The notes beneath the pieces were generated by a model, which worked only from the letters and a program-made list of their open reading frames with translations, was not told the DNA's origin and ran no database searches. From assembly GCA_934088535.1 (NCBI GenBank), contig CAKOJC010000002.1, positions 1 through 60,332 on the forward strand: a DNA stretch of 60,332 nt, in the 5' to 3' direction. The DNA is from an uncultured Bacilli bacterium (GTDB taxonomy: Bacteria; Bacillota_I; Bacilli_A; RF39; UBA660). This document shows, one piece after another, positions 19,936 to 29,756 of this stretch (its first letter is position 1; every line of letters starts with the position of its first letter). A program made the translations under genes and the position numbers.

Positions 19936-20635
19936 ATTACAAAAAATAATTGAAAAATCTGATAATATAGTATTCTTTAGTGGTGCTGGTGTGTCTACAT
20001 TAAGTGGTATTAAAGATTTTAGAAGTAAAGATGGACTATATAATATGAAATATAAGTTTCCACCTGAGATGATACTAAGTAGTGGCTTTTTCTATAATAA
20101 TACTAGTGAATTTTATAAATTCTATAGAGATAAATTAAATTGTTTAAATGTTGAGCCAAACATAATACACAAATATATGGTTAAACTTGAAAAGATGGGT
20201 AAACTAAAAGCTATAGTTACTCAAAATATTGATGGATTACATACTAAAGCTGGAAGTACTAATGTATATGAGTTACATGGAACAATATATAAAAATCATT
20301 GTATTAAATGTAATAAGTTTTATGATGCAGAGTATGTATTTAATTCTAAAGATATTCCGTTATGTGAATGTGGTGGTACCATTAAACCTGACGTTGTATT
20401 ATATGGTGAAATGCTTGATGAATATGTATTAAATCGTTCAATACAAGCTATAGCTAAATGTGATACTTTAATTGTGGCTGGTACTTCATTAACCGTTGAA
20501 CCTGCTAGCAGTTTAATAAGATTATTTAATGGTAAAAATTTAGTCATAATAAATAGAGATGCCACTTCTTATGATAGTATTGCATCTCTAGTAATTAATG
20601 ATGAGTTTAAAAATGTATTTAAAAATTTAAAATAA
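19916..20635 (+). CDS. SIR2-family NAD-dependent protein deacylase
   Basis: 239 aa from the ATG at 19916, which stands seven bases after GGAG; the ATG at 19910 is too close. Motifs: FFSGAGVSTLSGIKDFRS (NAD binding), TQNIDGLH, YELHGT with the catalytic His, and zinc Cys pairs CIKC and CECG. Full length for a bacterial sirtuin. It is the last gene of the queH operon and its stop codon abuts that of the convergent PrsW gene. Confidence 0.95.
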   Translation: MKEKINKLQKIIEKSDNIVFFSGAGVSTLSGIKDFRSKDGLYNMKYKFPPEMILSSGFFYNNTSEFYKFYRDKLNCLNVEPNIIHKYMVKLEKMGKLKAIVTQNIDGLHTKAGSTNVYELHGTIYKNHCIKCNKFYDAEYVFNSKDIPLCECGGTIKPDVVLYGEMLDEYVLNRSIQAIAKCDTLIVAGTSLTVEPASSLIRLFNGKNLVIINRDATSYDSIASLVINDEFKNVFKNLK

Positions 20636-21403
20636 TTATTCTGTTTTACTTCCGCACTTTGTACAATAATCGCCTATTACTTTTGTGCCACAAACTGTAC
20701 AATAGGCGTTTTTTCTTTGTATTTTAACATCATTTTTACTTTTATTATTAACTATGACTACTGAAGTTATAATAAATACAATTAATATAATTATTAATAA
20801 TACAATGCTTCCTTGGAATGCTGCATAGTCATAAGCACCATGAACTAGTGTTGGCACTAAAAGTGCTAAAAGTTTGTATGATAGTCCACTTTTATTATTT
20901 AATTCGTTATATTTTGCTTCTCCAAGAAAGTGTCCCATAAACACTCCCATACAAGCATGCATAGGTACTGCTGTGAATGCTCTTACTATACCTGTACTTA
21001 ACCCTCCAGTTGCAACATATAATATGTTTTCAAATAAAGCAAAACCTAATGATACATATACTGCATAAACAATCATGTCAAATATATAATCAAATTCTCT
21101 TTGATTATATGAAAACCAATATACAAATACATATTTACAAAATTCTTCTACAAGTGCCACTCCAATGAAAACCTTTATAGCAAGTTCAAAATTTGTAAGT
21201 GTGGTTGTATCTTCTATGGCAAATATTGGTGATATAAGTGGTAAAAAAACAGAGATTACAAATACTCCAAAACATGATAATACTCCACCAATTGTCAATT
21301 TTTGCAATAGTTTTTTTGGCTCTTTTTCTCCATCTTTATTATAAATATATTTGTTAATCAATATTATGGGTAATATTGATATTACTAATAATAAATCACT
21401 CAT
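20636..21403 (-). CDS. PrsW-family intramembrane metalloprotease with zinc ribbon
   Basis: 255 aa, about seven membrane segments. The family signature EEFCKY (near residue 85), with MHACMGVFMGH and a later LVPTLVHGAYDY, provides the Glu and His residues of the active site. The C-terminus adds a zinc ribbon (CTVCGTKVIGDYCTKCG). PrsW proteases cleave membrane anti-sigma factors or similar proteins. No sigma/anti-sigma pair is visible nearby. Confidence 0.85.
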   Translation of the reverse strand: MSDLLLVISILPIILINKYIYNKDGEKEPKKLLQKLTIGGVLSCFGVFVISVFLPLISPIFAIEDTTTLTNFELAIKVFIGVALVEEFCKYVFVYWFSYNQREFDYIFDMIVYAVYVSLGFALFENILYVATGGLSTGIVRAFTAVPMHACMGVFMGHFLGEAKYNELNNKSGLSYKLLALLVPTLVHGAYDYAAFQGSIVLLIIILIVFIITSVVIVNNKSKNDVKIQRKNAYCTVCGTKVIGDYCTKCGSKTE

Positions 21404-21497
21404 AGCTTTACTCCTATTATGATTATAAAATACTTTTCTATATTAATAAATTACTTTTTATATTTTTATACATAATTTTTGTAAATAAAAAGAATAA

Positions 21498-22019
21498 TTA
21501 TTGATTAATTATTCCTCCTAAAAGTCCATATGATAGTATCATCATTATAATACTAGCCATTATTATTCCACCCATTATTGCAAAGAATGATTTTTTCCTA
21601 TCCATATCAAATACACTTGCTACTAAACATCCAGTCCAAGCACCTGTTCCTGGAAGTGGAATTCCTACGAATAAAAGTAATCCTAAGTACCCATACTTAT
21701 CTATTTCTTTTCTATTCTTGTGTGCTTTTTTTCTTAACCATTTTGAGATTTTTTCTAAAAATCCTACTTTTGATCTTTCCATCCAATCCATTATTTTAGA
21801 AATAAATAATAATATAATTGGTACTGGTAAAGTGTTTCCAACTATTGAAACAATATAACCTACTACTGGTTTTACTCCAAGTAAAGTTGCAGCTATTAAA
21901 CCACCTCTTAATTCTAAAAGTGGTAATAATGAAATAATAAATACTACTACTTCTTTACCATATTTTAGTGCTAAAAATCCTCCAAAAGAATCTATAATTC
22001 CATTTATTAAGCCTTCCAT
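21498..22019 (-). CDS. Small multidrug-export-like membrane protein (COG2426)
   Basis: 173 aa, four to five membrane helices, with PLLELRGGLIAATLLG near residue 35 and the Gly/Pro-rich VGIPLPGTGAWTGCLVAS near residue 115, both typical of this family. The transport role is only a family label. It is a single gene, divergent from murI. Confidence 0.75.
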   Translation of the reverse strand: MEGLINGIIDSFGGFLALKYGKEVVVFIISLLPLLELRGGLIAATLLGVKPVVGYIVSIVGNTLPVPIILLFISKIMDWMERSKVGFLEKISKWLRKKAHKNRKEIDKYGYLGLLLFVGIPLPGTGAWTGCLVASVFDMDRKKSFFAIMGGIIMASIIMMILSYGLLGGIINQ

Positions 22020-22114
22020 AATTTCTCCTTATTAACAATTATTATATGTATTTATTATAACATAAATTAATTAAATGTATATAAATATGATATAATATTT
22101 ACGAAGGGATGTAT

Positions 22115-22828
22115 ATGAATAATAATAAAATTGGTATGTTTGATTCTGGTATAGGTGGCCTTACTGTGTTAAAAGAATTAAGAAAACTCTTACCTAATGA
22201 AAATTATATATATTATGCAGATTCTAAGAATAATCCTTATGGTGAAAAGAATGATGAAGAATTAATGAGTATTGTCACTGATATAGTAGACTTTCTTATT
22301 AGTAAAGAAGTTAAAATAATTGTTATTGCTTGTAATACTGCAACTACTAGATGTATTAATAGGCTTAGAAAAATGTACTCTGATATGATATTTGTTGGTA
22401 CAGAACCGGCTATTAAGGTTGCATGTGATAAGAATTATAAAAATACTTTAGTAATGGCTACTCCGGGTACTATTAAGTCTGAGAGAACCCATGAACTTGT
22501 TAAACTTAATAAAAGAAATGATCAAAAGATCACACTACTTCCATGTAAAGGTTTAGCTGATGCGATAGAAAGTGGTAATAAAGATAGAATTAATAAAGTA
22601 TTGCATAGATTACTTGATAAATATACTGATGAAAATATAGATTCAATAGTTCTTGGATGTACACATTACCCACATGTTAAAAAAAATATTAAAGAAATAT
22701 TTCCTAAAGCTAAGTTAATAGATGGAAATAAAGGTGTTTCTAAGCAAGTTAAAAGACAACTTGAAATTCATAATTTACTAAGCAACTCAGAAAAACGTGG
22801 CAAAGTTAAAATGATTTATAACAAATGA
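22115..22828 (+). CDS. murI: Glutamate racemase
   Basis: 237 aa from the ATG at 22115, six bases after AAGGG; an ATG at 22109 abuts that site. GMFDSGIGGLTVLKEL, the catalytic Cys motifs IACNTATT and LGCTHYPH are all present. It makes D-glutamate for peptidoglycan. It is convergent with ddl, so wall-precursor genes surround the terminator between them. Confidence 0.96.
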   Translation: MNNNKIGMFDSGIGGLTVLKELRKLLPNENYIYYADSKNNPYGEKNDEELMSIVTDIVDFLISKEVKIIVIACNTATTRCINRLRKMYSDMIFVGTEPAIKVACDKNYKNTLVMATPGTIKSERTHELVKLNKRNDQKITLLPCKGLADAIESGNKDRINKVLHRLLDKYTDENIDSIVLGCTHYPHVKKNIKEIFPKAKLIDGNKGVSKQVKRQLEIHNLLSNSEKRGKVKMIYNK

Positions 22829-22831
22829 AAA

Positions 22832-22856
22832 CAGAGAAAAATCTCTGCTTTTTTAA
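22832..22856 (+). terminator. Terminator between murI and ddl
   Basis: CAGAGA (22832-22837) pairs with TCTCTG (22842-22847), followed by a T-run on the plus strand. On the minus strand the ddl stop lies at 22853, so the hairpin may also serve ddl. Confidence 0.75.
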
Positions 22857-24055
22857 TTTTTTAATCCTTTAATTCCTTTTACTCCTTTAGAACCATTAAA
22901 TCCTTCTAAAATATTAGTTTTAAATGATTTAACCTTTTTAGATTTATTTTTGTATTCTTTTATAGCAATACTTATCATTTCATCTAATAGTTCTCTATAT
23001 TTTAGATTTGCTTCTTTCCATAAGTAGAATGACAAACTGCCTGGACATGTATTTGGTTCATTTACATAGAATTTATTTGCTTTTTTATCAATTAAGAAGT
23101 CTATTCTACATACTCCACTTAGATTAAGAGTTTTAAATACTTTTTTAGCTGTATCTTGTATATCTTTAGTAAGATCATCTGATATTCTAGCTGGTACTAC
23201 TCTATTTGTTGAAGCCATACCTTTTGAACCATTGCTTTTAACTCCCTTAGTTTTAGAGTTTCCTAAATATTTATCAGCATAACTTAATATTTCATCAAGT
23301 CCCATTACTTCTTCTAGTGGACTTACTCTTTGATATTCATAGTTTCCTAGTACACTTGCATTTACTTCTGTTAAGTTCTCTACTGCTTTTTCAACTACTA
23401 CTTTTGTATCATAGTTAATCGCTTCATCTATGGCATCTTCTATTTTTTTAGAATCATGTACTAAAGTTATACCTACACTACTACCTAAAGTTGCTGGTTT
23501 AACTACTACTGGATAACCTAATTTTTTAACTTTATCTAATATTTCATCTTTATCTTCTAAATATTCATTATCATAAAACCAAGTATAGTCTACTACAGGA
23601 ATACCTACTGAAGACATTACTTGTTTCATAACTACTTTATCTTGTCCTAAAGCTGAACCAAGCACATGAGAACCTACATAAGGAATGCCGATAGAATCAA
23701 GTAATCCTGCTAATGTACCATCTTCTACATTATTTCCATGAACAACTGGTAAGATAATATCTATATCAGTTATATCTTTTCTAAATAATCCATTTGTTTT
23801 TTGTAAGAAGAAGTTTTTACCCTTTTTACATAGTGTTACCTCTTTAGCATATTTTTTTTCATCTTCAAAATTCTTATAGAAATCCATTTCTCTTAGTACA
23901 TGTCCTGTGTACCAAATTCTATCTTTTGATATATATATTGGTATTATTTCATATTTTTCTTCATCTAAATTATTCATTGCTTGGATAGCTGAAATGATAC
24001 TTACTTCATGTTCAACTGTTTCTCCACCATAAATAACTCCTACTTTAATTTTCAT
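22853..24055 (-). CDS. ddl: D-alanine-D-alanine ligase
   Basis: 400 aa, about 40 longer than usual. GGETVEHEVSIISA at the N-terminus, HGNNVEDGTLAGLLD, and the ATP-grasp motifs (VVKPATLGSSVGI, VNEPNTCPG with metal ligands) are intact. The extra length includes a Gly/Lys-rich tail (SKGVKGIKGLKN). It makes the dipeptide that MurF adds to the wall precursor; murF is immediately upstream, 11 bases away. Confidence 0.96.
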   Translation of the reverse strand: MKIKVGVIYGGETVEHEVSIISAIQAMNNLDEEKYEIIPIYISKDRIWYTGHVLREMDFYKNFEDEKKYAKEVTLCKKGKNFFLQKTNGLFRKDITDIDIILPVVHGNNVEDGTLAGLLDSIGIPYVGSHVLGSALGQDKVVMKQVMSSVGIPVVDYTWFYDNEYLEDKDEILDKVKKLGYPVVVKPATLGSSVGITLVHDSKKIEDAIDEAINYDTKVVVEKAVENLTEVNASVLGNYEYQRVSPLEEVMGLDEILSYADKYLGNSKTKGVKSNGSKGMASTNRVVPARISDDLTKDIQDTAKKVFKTLNLSGVCRIDFLIDKKANKFYVNEPNTCPGSLSFYLWKEANLKYRELLDEMISIAIKEYKNKSKKVKSFKTNILEGFNGSKGVKGIKGLKN

Positions 24056-24066
24056 ATTATCTACTC

Positions 24067-25677
24067 CTATTCATTAAATATATCTGGTAAATCATTTTCT
24101 AATAATACGTATGTTTCTTTATCACTAAGCTTTCTCATTAATGGGAATGCTTCTTTTACGTCATTAAGAATATGTATTTGTTTGTCTGGATATTTTTCTT
24201 TTTTTAGTCCATCTTGTATTGGCTTAGTTTGTTCTTCTCCGACTAGTATTACTTCATCTGCACAGTCTGCGATTTGTCTTCCAAATTCGAAGTTTGAACT
24301 ATATTGTTCATCTCCTAGTTCTATCATACCTGGTGTTACAATTATTCTTTTGCCTTTCATCATTTTAAGAACATCTACTGCCATTTTAGAACCAACTGGG
24401 TTTGAGTTGTATGCATCATCTATAATATAAATGTTTTCTGTATATCTTTTAAGTTCTAATCTATGTTCTATAGTAGCTATTCTTTTTACTCCGATAGCTA
24501 TTTGTTCAAGTGTAAGCCCTAGTTCATATGACATAGCTATTGCTTGTAATACATTATATACGTTAGCACTTCCTAACAATTTAGTTTCAAATGTATGTTT
24601 TTCTTTAGTGTTTTTAAATATACAAGTAAATGTTGTTCCTTTGTTAGAAAGTTTAATGTCAGTAGCATAAACGTCAGCATCTTTATTTTTAGTTGATACC
24701 CATACTACTTTGCATTTACTTTTTAGTTTGTAACTTGTTTGATATGGATCATCCATATTTAAGACTGCTACACCATCATCTGGAAGTGAATCAATTAATT
24801 CAAATTTTGCTTTTTGAATGTTTTCTTGACTACCAAAACTTTCTAAATGTGCTGTTCCAATGGTTGTTAAAATTCCATATTTGGGTTTTATAAAGCTAGC
24901 TTTTTCTTTTATTTCTCCTCTATAGAAGGCTCCCATTTCTGCTACAAAAGTTTCACTAAATTTATCCATGTAATTATTTATTGCATTTATTAGACCATAC
25001 ATAGTATTGAAACTTTTTGGTGTTGCAAATGAATTATATTTAACATTTAGTATATCATTTAACGCATTCTTTGTACTTGTTTTTCCATAACTTCCTGTTA
25101 CGCCTATTTTTTTAAGTGAAGTCATACTATAAAGTTTTGATTCTGCTTGTCTTTTATAATGAAGATATACCATCTTCTCTACTGGTTTATTTATAATATT
25201 ACATAACCATATAATAATTGTATTTATATAAGAGAAAAGTCCTATAATTAAGTAATATATAAACAAGTTATCAACATTAAAATTTATAATCATTGGAAGT
25301 ACACAAAGTACTAACAATACAAACATAGTAGTATAAAGTCTTTTAATTCTTGGAGTTACTACTAAAGGTTTTTTAGATTGTTCTTTTTCTGCATTACTTT
25401 TATATAAGAAGTAAACTATCATATAGAATACTGCAAATATAATTATTGATGTTTTTGTACTTGTAAACTTTAAAAAGTAAAATAATATAAATGCCATATC
25501 AAAAGTTATGAATACTTTTTTAGCATTAGTTTTTACCCATTTTAGGTACCTGTTTCCATCATTATACCAATTTTGTTGTAACATATGTAATGCTTTTCTT
25601 GATTTATATGTTAGGTAATATACATATGTTAGTAGTGTTAATAAAAATAATATTTTTGGACTCATACTATTCCTCAC
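24067..25677 (-). CDS. murF: MurF-type UDP-MurNAc-tripeptide--D-Ala-D-Ala ligase with N-terminal membrane domain
   Basis: 536 aa. Residues 1-185 contain about five membrane helices, absent from classical MurF. The ligase follows: ATP loop GVTGSYGKTSTKNAL (residues 192-206), EMGAFYRGEI, and YIIDDAYNSNPVG. The short MurE/MurF-like N-terminal substrate domain of classical MurF is missing and replaced by the membrane part. The ligase should add D-Ala-D-Ala to the muropeptide, and the product of the downstream ddl supports this. It overlaps the upstream hydrolase gene by 11 bases. Confidence 0.88.
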   Translation of the reverse strand: MRNSMSPKILFLLTLLTYVYYLTYKSRKALHMLQQNWYNDGNRYLKWVKTNAKKVFITFDMAFILFYFLKFTSTKTSIIIFAVFYMIVYFLYKSNAEKEQSKKPLVVTPRIKRLYTTMFVLLVLCVLPMIINFNVDNLFIYYLIIGLFSYINTIIIWLCNIINKPVEKMVYLHYKRQAESKLYSMTSLKKIGVTGSYGKTSTKNALNDILNVKYNSFATPKSFNTMYGLINAINNYMDKFSETFVAEMGAFYRGEIKEKASFIKPKYGILTTIGTAHLESFGSQENIQKAKFELIDSLPDDGVAVLNMDDPYQTSYKLKSKCKVVWVSTKNKDADVYATDIKLSNKGTTFTCIFKNTKEKHTFETKLLGSANVYNVLQAIAMSYELGLTLEQIAIGVKRIATIEHRLELKRYTENIYIIDDAYNSNPVGSKMAVDVLKMMKGKRIIVTPGMIELGDEQYSSNFEFGRQIADCADEVILVGEEQTKPIQDGLKKEKYPDKQIHILNDVKEAFPLMRKLSDKETYVLLENDLPDIFNE

Positions 25678-26407
25678 TTCCTATAAAATTATTAAGTACA
25701 CTTATTGTTTGACCTAGATTTTCTAAGTATGCATAGTGTGTACATCCAGGATATTCAACTAATCCATAATTTGGAATATAATTTTCTAATTCTCTTCCAT
25801 CTTCAATATCAACAGCTGCATCATTAGTTCCCCATATACCAAGGACTGGACATTTAATTTTTCTTAAGTCTTCAGTGATATCTGTATTTACATGAGCAAC
25901 TAATACTTTTCTCATCATTTCACTAGCATTTCTATAATCAGTTGAACCCATATGTTTCTTAACAAAATTCTCTAATTTGTTAATACCTGGTATTTTTTTA
26001 GCAGTCTTTAACATTTTTACTTTTAGAGTTTGCTTTGTTACAGCTTGTTTATATGGGCTTGCTAGTACTACTACTTTTCTAGGTTTATATTTATATCCAT
26101 AAATTAATGCTATTTTGCCGCCAAAAGAGTGTCCTATAACTATAGGATTTTTCATATTTAATTTTTTAATCATTTCGTTAACCATTTCTGCATAGTCAAA
26201 AACACTCCAGACTTCTTTAGGTTCATCACTGTCACCAAAGCCGGGAAAATCAATAATTAAAACATTATACTTTTTGATAAAAGGCTTAGCTATAGGCATC
26301 ATCATTTCAATATTTTGGCCCCAACCGTGCAAATAAACCAAGTTTATATTGCTATGATTATCATAAAAAGTATAATTAATATTTACTCCTTTAATTAACA
26401 TTTGCAT
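25667..26407 (-). CDS. Alpha/beta hydrolase
   Basis: 246 aa from the ATG at 26407, nine bases after GAGGTG; the GTG at 26419 overlaps that ribosome site. The nucleophile elbow GHSFGGKIAL (Ser), HGWGQN oxyanion region, the acidic residue in GTNDAAVD and a terminal CTHYAYLE His complete the triad. The substrate is unknown. It leads the hydrolase-murF-ddl operon. Confidence 0.88.
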   Translation of the reverse strand: MQMLIKGVNINYTFYDNHSNINLVYLHGWGQNIEMMMPIAKPFIKKYNVLIIDFPGFGDSDEPKEVWSVFDYAEMVNEMIKKLNMKNPIVIGHSFGGKIALIYGYKYKPRKVVVLASPYKQAVTKQTLKVKMLKTAKKIPGINKLENFVKKHMGSTDYRNASEMMRKVLVAHVNTDITEDLRKIKCPVLGIWGTNDAAVDIEDGRELENYIPNYGLVEYPGCTHYAYLENLGQTISVLNNFIGSEE

Positions 26408-26480
26408 ATAAGTTTTCACCTCATTAATTATATCATACTGGTAGTTTTTTTAGAATTAAATACAAGGTTTTCTTTACATA

Positions 26481-26510
26481 AAAAGAACTAATTTACATAA
26501 TTAGTCCTTT
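26481..26510 (-). terminator. Terminator of the ABC transporter operon
   Basis: Minus strand GGACTAATT pairs with AATTAGTTC around a short loop, followed by TTTTT. It lies between the ABC permease gene (ending 26550) and the hydrolase gene (starting 26407). Confidence 0.75.
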
Positions 26511-26549
26511 ACTTTACATTAATATTGCTTTTTTAATCTTTAATATTAA

Positions 26550-27344
26550 TTATATTCTTGAACTCATCAAATTACTTGAAGAGTATCTTTTTAATCCTCT
26601 GTTAAATATATAAAATGATAAAACTATCATAAATACTGTTACTACAAATACTAACAAAAATCCATATATGTTGAAGTTTATTATTAAGTCTATCGGTATA
26701 TAGTTTGCGATACCTACTGGTATTATTGTATAAAGTAATATTTTTACTATTCCATTAAATATATCTTTAGGGTATGTACCAAATGTTATCATCATATTGT
26801 TTATTGTGTCTGCTAGTAGATCTGACATATTAAACCAAAATGTCAAACTATTTGCAATTACTGAAACACATGCAATTATTAAGCCACCTAATATAGTAAA
26901 TATTGTAAATAATATAAAATTTTCAATTGTAATTCCATAAATTATAAGTATTACATATCCATAGATTAAATCTCCTATAGCAGAAACTTCTATATCACTA
27001 GTAATAGCACTTAATAATACATTTTTAGGTTGTACTAAGAATGCATCTAATTTACCAGTATTAATTGTTTCTGATAAAGTAAATGCTTTCTTAAAGAAGA
27101 ATCTTGACACTCCATATGTACTTGCTGCGATTCCCCAAAGTAATAACATTTGTTTAAATGTGTATCCACCAATACTTTCTTTTAATGAATAAAGTATTAC
27201 CCATTGTATAATGAAACAAGCATTATTTATAATCATAAATATTATATTTGATAAAAATGAAACTTTATTTAACATTTCTCTCATAAGACCATATTTTATA
27301 GATAAAATATTTACTTTTAATTGATTTTTAGCCTCCGTTAACAT
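26550..27344 (-). CDS. ABC-2 type (DUF990) transporter permease
   Basis: 264 aa, six membrane helices. It begins with a short helical cytoplasmic segment (KYGLMREMLNKVSFL) and resembles the DUF990 permeases that always occur in pairs with one ATPase. It overlaps the preceding permease gene by 17 bases. The exported substrate is unknown. Confidence 0.85.
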   Translation of the reverse strand: MLTEAKNQLKVNILSIKYGLMREMLNKVSFLSNIIFMIINNACFIIQWVILYSLKESIGGYTFKQMLLLWGIAASTYGVSRFFFKKAFTLSETINTGKLDAFLVQPKNVLLSAITSDIEVSAIGDLIYGYVILIIYGITIENFILFTIFTILGGLIIACVSVIANSLTFWFNMSDLLADTINNMMITFGTYPKDIFNGIVKILLYTIIPVGIANYIPIDLIINFNIYGFLLVFVVTVFMIVLSFYIFNRGLKRYSSSNLMSSRI

Positions 27345-28119
27345 TTAGTTTTCTCACCCCTTTCTTATATATAAATGTAGCTATTAAATAAGATATAACT
27401 AGGTATATTAATTGTGAAATAATTATTGTTATAAATTCATTTATACTAAAGTTTACAAATAGTTTAGCTGGTCCATAAGATACAACATATATTGGACTAT
27501 ATTTAAGTATTGTTCTTAAAATTCCACTAAAGAATTCTATTGGAAATATTGTTCCTAAGACTAATATAAATTTACTGTATACCCAAAATAATGGTGTTGA
27601 ATCTTCAATTATAAATGAAAATAAACCTATTGATATCATAAGAAGAACACTTATTATAGTTGCTAAAATACTTGTTATTAATACAGCTAAAATAGATAAT
27701 ATATTTAATTCTGGAAATATTCCTAAAAATAAATATCCTGTTATCATCGCAATAATCGTAAATGAAATAAATCTTATAAAAATAGTTCCTAAATTGCTTG
27801 ATAAACAATATAAGATATAGTTATATGGTTTATTTATGTTATACGCAATATTTCCGTCTTTAACATCATTAGTAATTTTGCGACTTATTTTTTTACCACC
27901 AAGTGTCATCCATAATATTTCTGTGATAATTACATACCATATCATTTGATTTAAATTATAACCATTTATAAGTGATGATGGATCTGTATACATATATTTC
28001 CATAAACATAAGAATATATATATCATTATTATGTAAGCGACTAAACCAGATACTAAGTTAAATAAATATTGTAAGTTATTTATTATTTCTGTTTTGAATA
28101 TAAATAAATACTTTTTCAT
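27328..28119 (-). CDS. ABC-2 type (DUF990) transporter permease
   Basis: 263 aa, six membrane helices, second partner of the heterodimeric exporter. The SGLVAYIIMIYIFLCLWKYMY start and the EFFSGILRTILKYSPIYVVSYGPAKLF region are typical of DUF990 permeases. It overlaps the ATPase gene by four bases. Confidence 0.85.
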   Translation of the reverse strand: MKKYLFIFKTEIINNLQYLFNLVSGLVAYIIMIYIFLCLWKYMYTDPSSLINGYNLNQMIWYVIITEILWMTLGGKKISRKITNDVKDGNIAYNINKPYNYILYCLSSNLGTIFIRFISFTIIAMITGYLFLGIFPELNILSILAVLITSILATIISVLLMISIGLFSFIIEDSTPLFWVYSKFILVLGTIFPIEFFSGILRTILKYSPIYVVSYGPAKLFVNFSINEFITIIISQLIYLVISYLIATFIYKKGVRKLNVNGG

Positions 28120-29099
28120 TTTTTATCCTCTTTTTTATATATGTCACTTATTATATCTTCAAGAGGTGTATTTGATATATTAATATCTATTATATTATCT
28201 GGATTTAATAATTTTATAGCATCACTTATAGAACGTTTACTAGTGTCTACTTCTATCTTTAAGTTATATCCTTTATCTTTTAATATAGTTATACCTTCTT
28301 CATCATTTAAGTTTACTTTTTCTTTCATTTTAGCTTCTAGTATCTTTTTATGTAAATAATTGTATTTTAAATTTTCCATTGAATCATCTAATACTAAAGT
28401 ACCATTATTTATTATAATAACTCTTTTACATAGCTTTTCTATATCTGATACATCATGACTTGTTAAGAATATTGTTGTTTTATATTCTTTGTTCATTCTT
28501 TTGATAAGTGTACGAATATTTTCTTTTACTACTGGATCTAGTCCTATAGTTGGTTCATCTAAGAATAATATTTTTGGTTCATGTATTAGAGATGCTACTA
28601 TTTCACAACGTATTCTTTGACCTAAACTTAGATTACGTACTGGTGTATTTATAAATTCATCTAATTCAAATAATACTTTAAATTCTTCTATTTTCTTTTC
28701 TACTATTTGTTCTGGTATATCATAAATAGCCCCAAAGAATTTAAAGTTATCATATGGAGTTAGATGCATCCATAATTGTTCTTTTTGTCCAAATACTGTA
28801 CCTATTTCATGAGCTAATTTTTTTCTATCTTTTTCTGGATCTAATCCATCTATATTGATAGTTCCTTTATCTTTATAAAGTATTCCTGTTAACATCTTGA
28901 TAGTTGTACTTTTACCTGCTCCATTAGGTCCTATAAATGCTATAACTTCTCCTTTTTCAATATTAAAACTTATATTCTTTACAGCTTTAATAGTTTTATA
29001 CTTAGGTTTAAATATTGACTTAATGCTTCCTTTTAAACCTTTATTTTTTAATTTAACTTTGAATGTTTTTGATAAATTTTTAACTTCTATTATATTCAT
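28116..29099 (-). CDS. ABC transporter ATP-binding protein
   Basis: 327 aa. Walker A GPNGAGKST, signature LSLGQRIRCEI, Walker B ILFLDEPTIGLD and the H-loop TSHD are intact. After about residue 240 there is an extra C-terminal domain, as in exporters of the DUF990 group. It is first in the three-gene operon, with AGGAGG in front of the ATG and a terminator-like hairpin just before it. Confidence 0.93.
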   Translation of the reverse strand: MNIIEVKNLSKTFKVKLKNKGLKGSIKSIFKPKYKTIKAVKNISFNIEKGEVIAFIGPNGAGKSTTIKMLTGILYKDKGTINIDGLDPEKDRKKLAHEIGTVFGQKEQLWMHLTPYDNFKFFGAIYDIPEQIVEKKIEEFKVLFELDEFINTPVRNLSLGQRIRCEIVASLIHEPKILFLDEPTIGLDPVVKENIRTLIKRMNKEYKTTIFLTSHDVSDIEKLCKRVIIINNGTLVLDDSMENLKYNYLHKKILEAKMKEKVNLNDEEGITILKDKGYNLKIEVDTSKRSISDAIKLLNPDNIIDINISNTPLEDIISDIYKKEDKK

Positions 29100-29109
29100 A
29101 ACTTCTCCT

Positions 29110-29140
29110 CCTAAAAAAATAGAGTAACACTAGGTTGCTC
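29110..29140 (-). terminator. Terminator/attenuator before the ABC operon
   Basis: Minus strand AGAGCAAC pairs with GTTACTCT (one mismatch) and runs into seven T, then directly into the AGGAGG of the ABC ATPase gene. It probably ends the Spo0A-C-like gene while allowing some read-through. Confidence 0.65.
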
Positions 29141-29158
29141 TAATAGTATCACCTTAGC

Positions 29159-29713
29159 TTAGTAATTGCTAGGTGGATTTGTTAATTTTCTACATAAAGG
29201 TTTATCTATTTGTCTATTTAAAAAGTTTGCTAAAGCAAAAGCATTTTCGCCATAGTCCATCTCGAAAGGGAACTTACCATATACTTTATATAATAGTTCT
29301 GGTGATGCCTTTTCGTAATCAACTTTTGAAAGTGACTCTGATAGAATTCTATGATATTCTTTAACTCCTATATCCCTTTCATTTCTTGCTAGATTGAAAT
29401 ATAGTTGTGAAAATGGTGACTTTGCTTCTTTTAAAACAGAAGTTGCTTCTTTTATATCTTCTCTAGTTTCTACTTGTCCAATTTGTTCTCTAATAGAAGC
29501 AATTACATCTTTATATAAATATGTTCCAAATTCATTCATTGGATATCCTAGACTTTCAAGTAAGTCTAATGTTTCCATTTTTAATTGTTCTAATTCTGTC
29601 ATTTCATTGATTTTTCCACTTTTATATTTTAGTCTTCTTTGAATCTCTGTGAATAATTCTGATTCAATTGTTCCCATCGCAGAAAAATCTGGCATTCTAG
29701 TTGTTTTGACCAT
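29159..29713 (-). CDS. Small protein with a Spo0A-C-like helical domain
   Basis: 184 aa, soluble. Residues 45-75 (LLESLGYPMNEFGTYLYKDVI) align in spacing with the IIxEIGVPAHxKGYxYLREAI segment of the Spo0A DNA-binding domain; a later LYFNLARNERDIGVKEYHRIL can be matched to its recognition-helix segment. The receiver domain is absent. This is my own pattern match, not a database result, and the later half is weak. The gene has its own leader RNA and promoter (separate entries) and a strong AAGGAGG. Confidence 0.5.
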   Translation of the reverse strand: MVKTTRMPDFSAMGTIESELFTEIQRRLKYKSGKINEMTELEQLKMETLDLLESLGYPMNEFGTYLYKDVIASIREQIGQVETREDIKEATSVLKEAKSPFSQLYFNLARNERDIGVKEYHRILSESLSKVDYEKASPELLYKVYGKFPFEMDYGENAFALANFLNRQIDKPLCRKLTNPPSNY

Positions 29714-29756
29714 AATAATATTCCCTCCTTTCTAATAGATGGATAACGTAAAGAAT

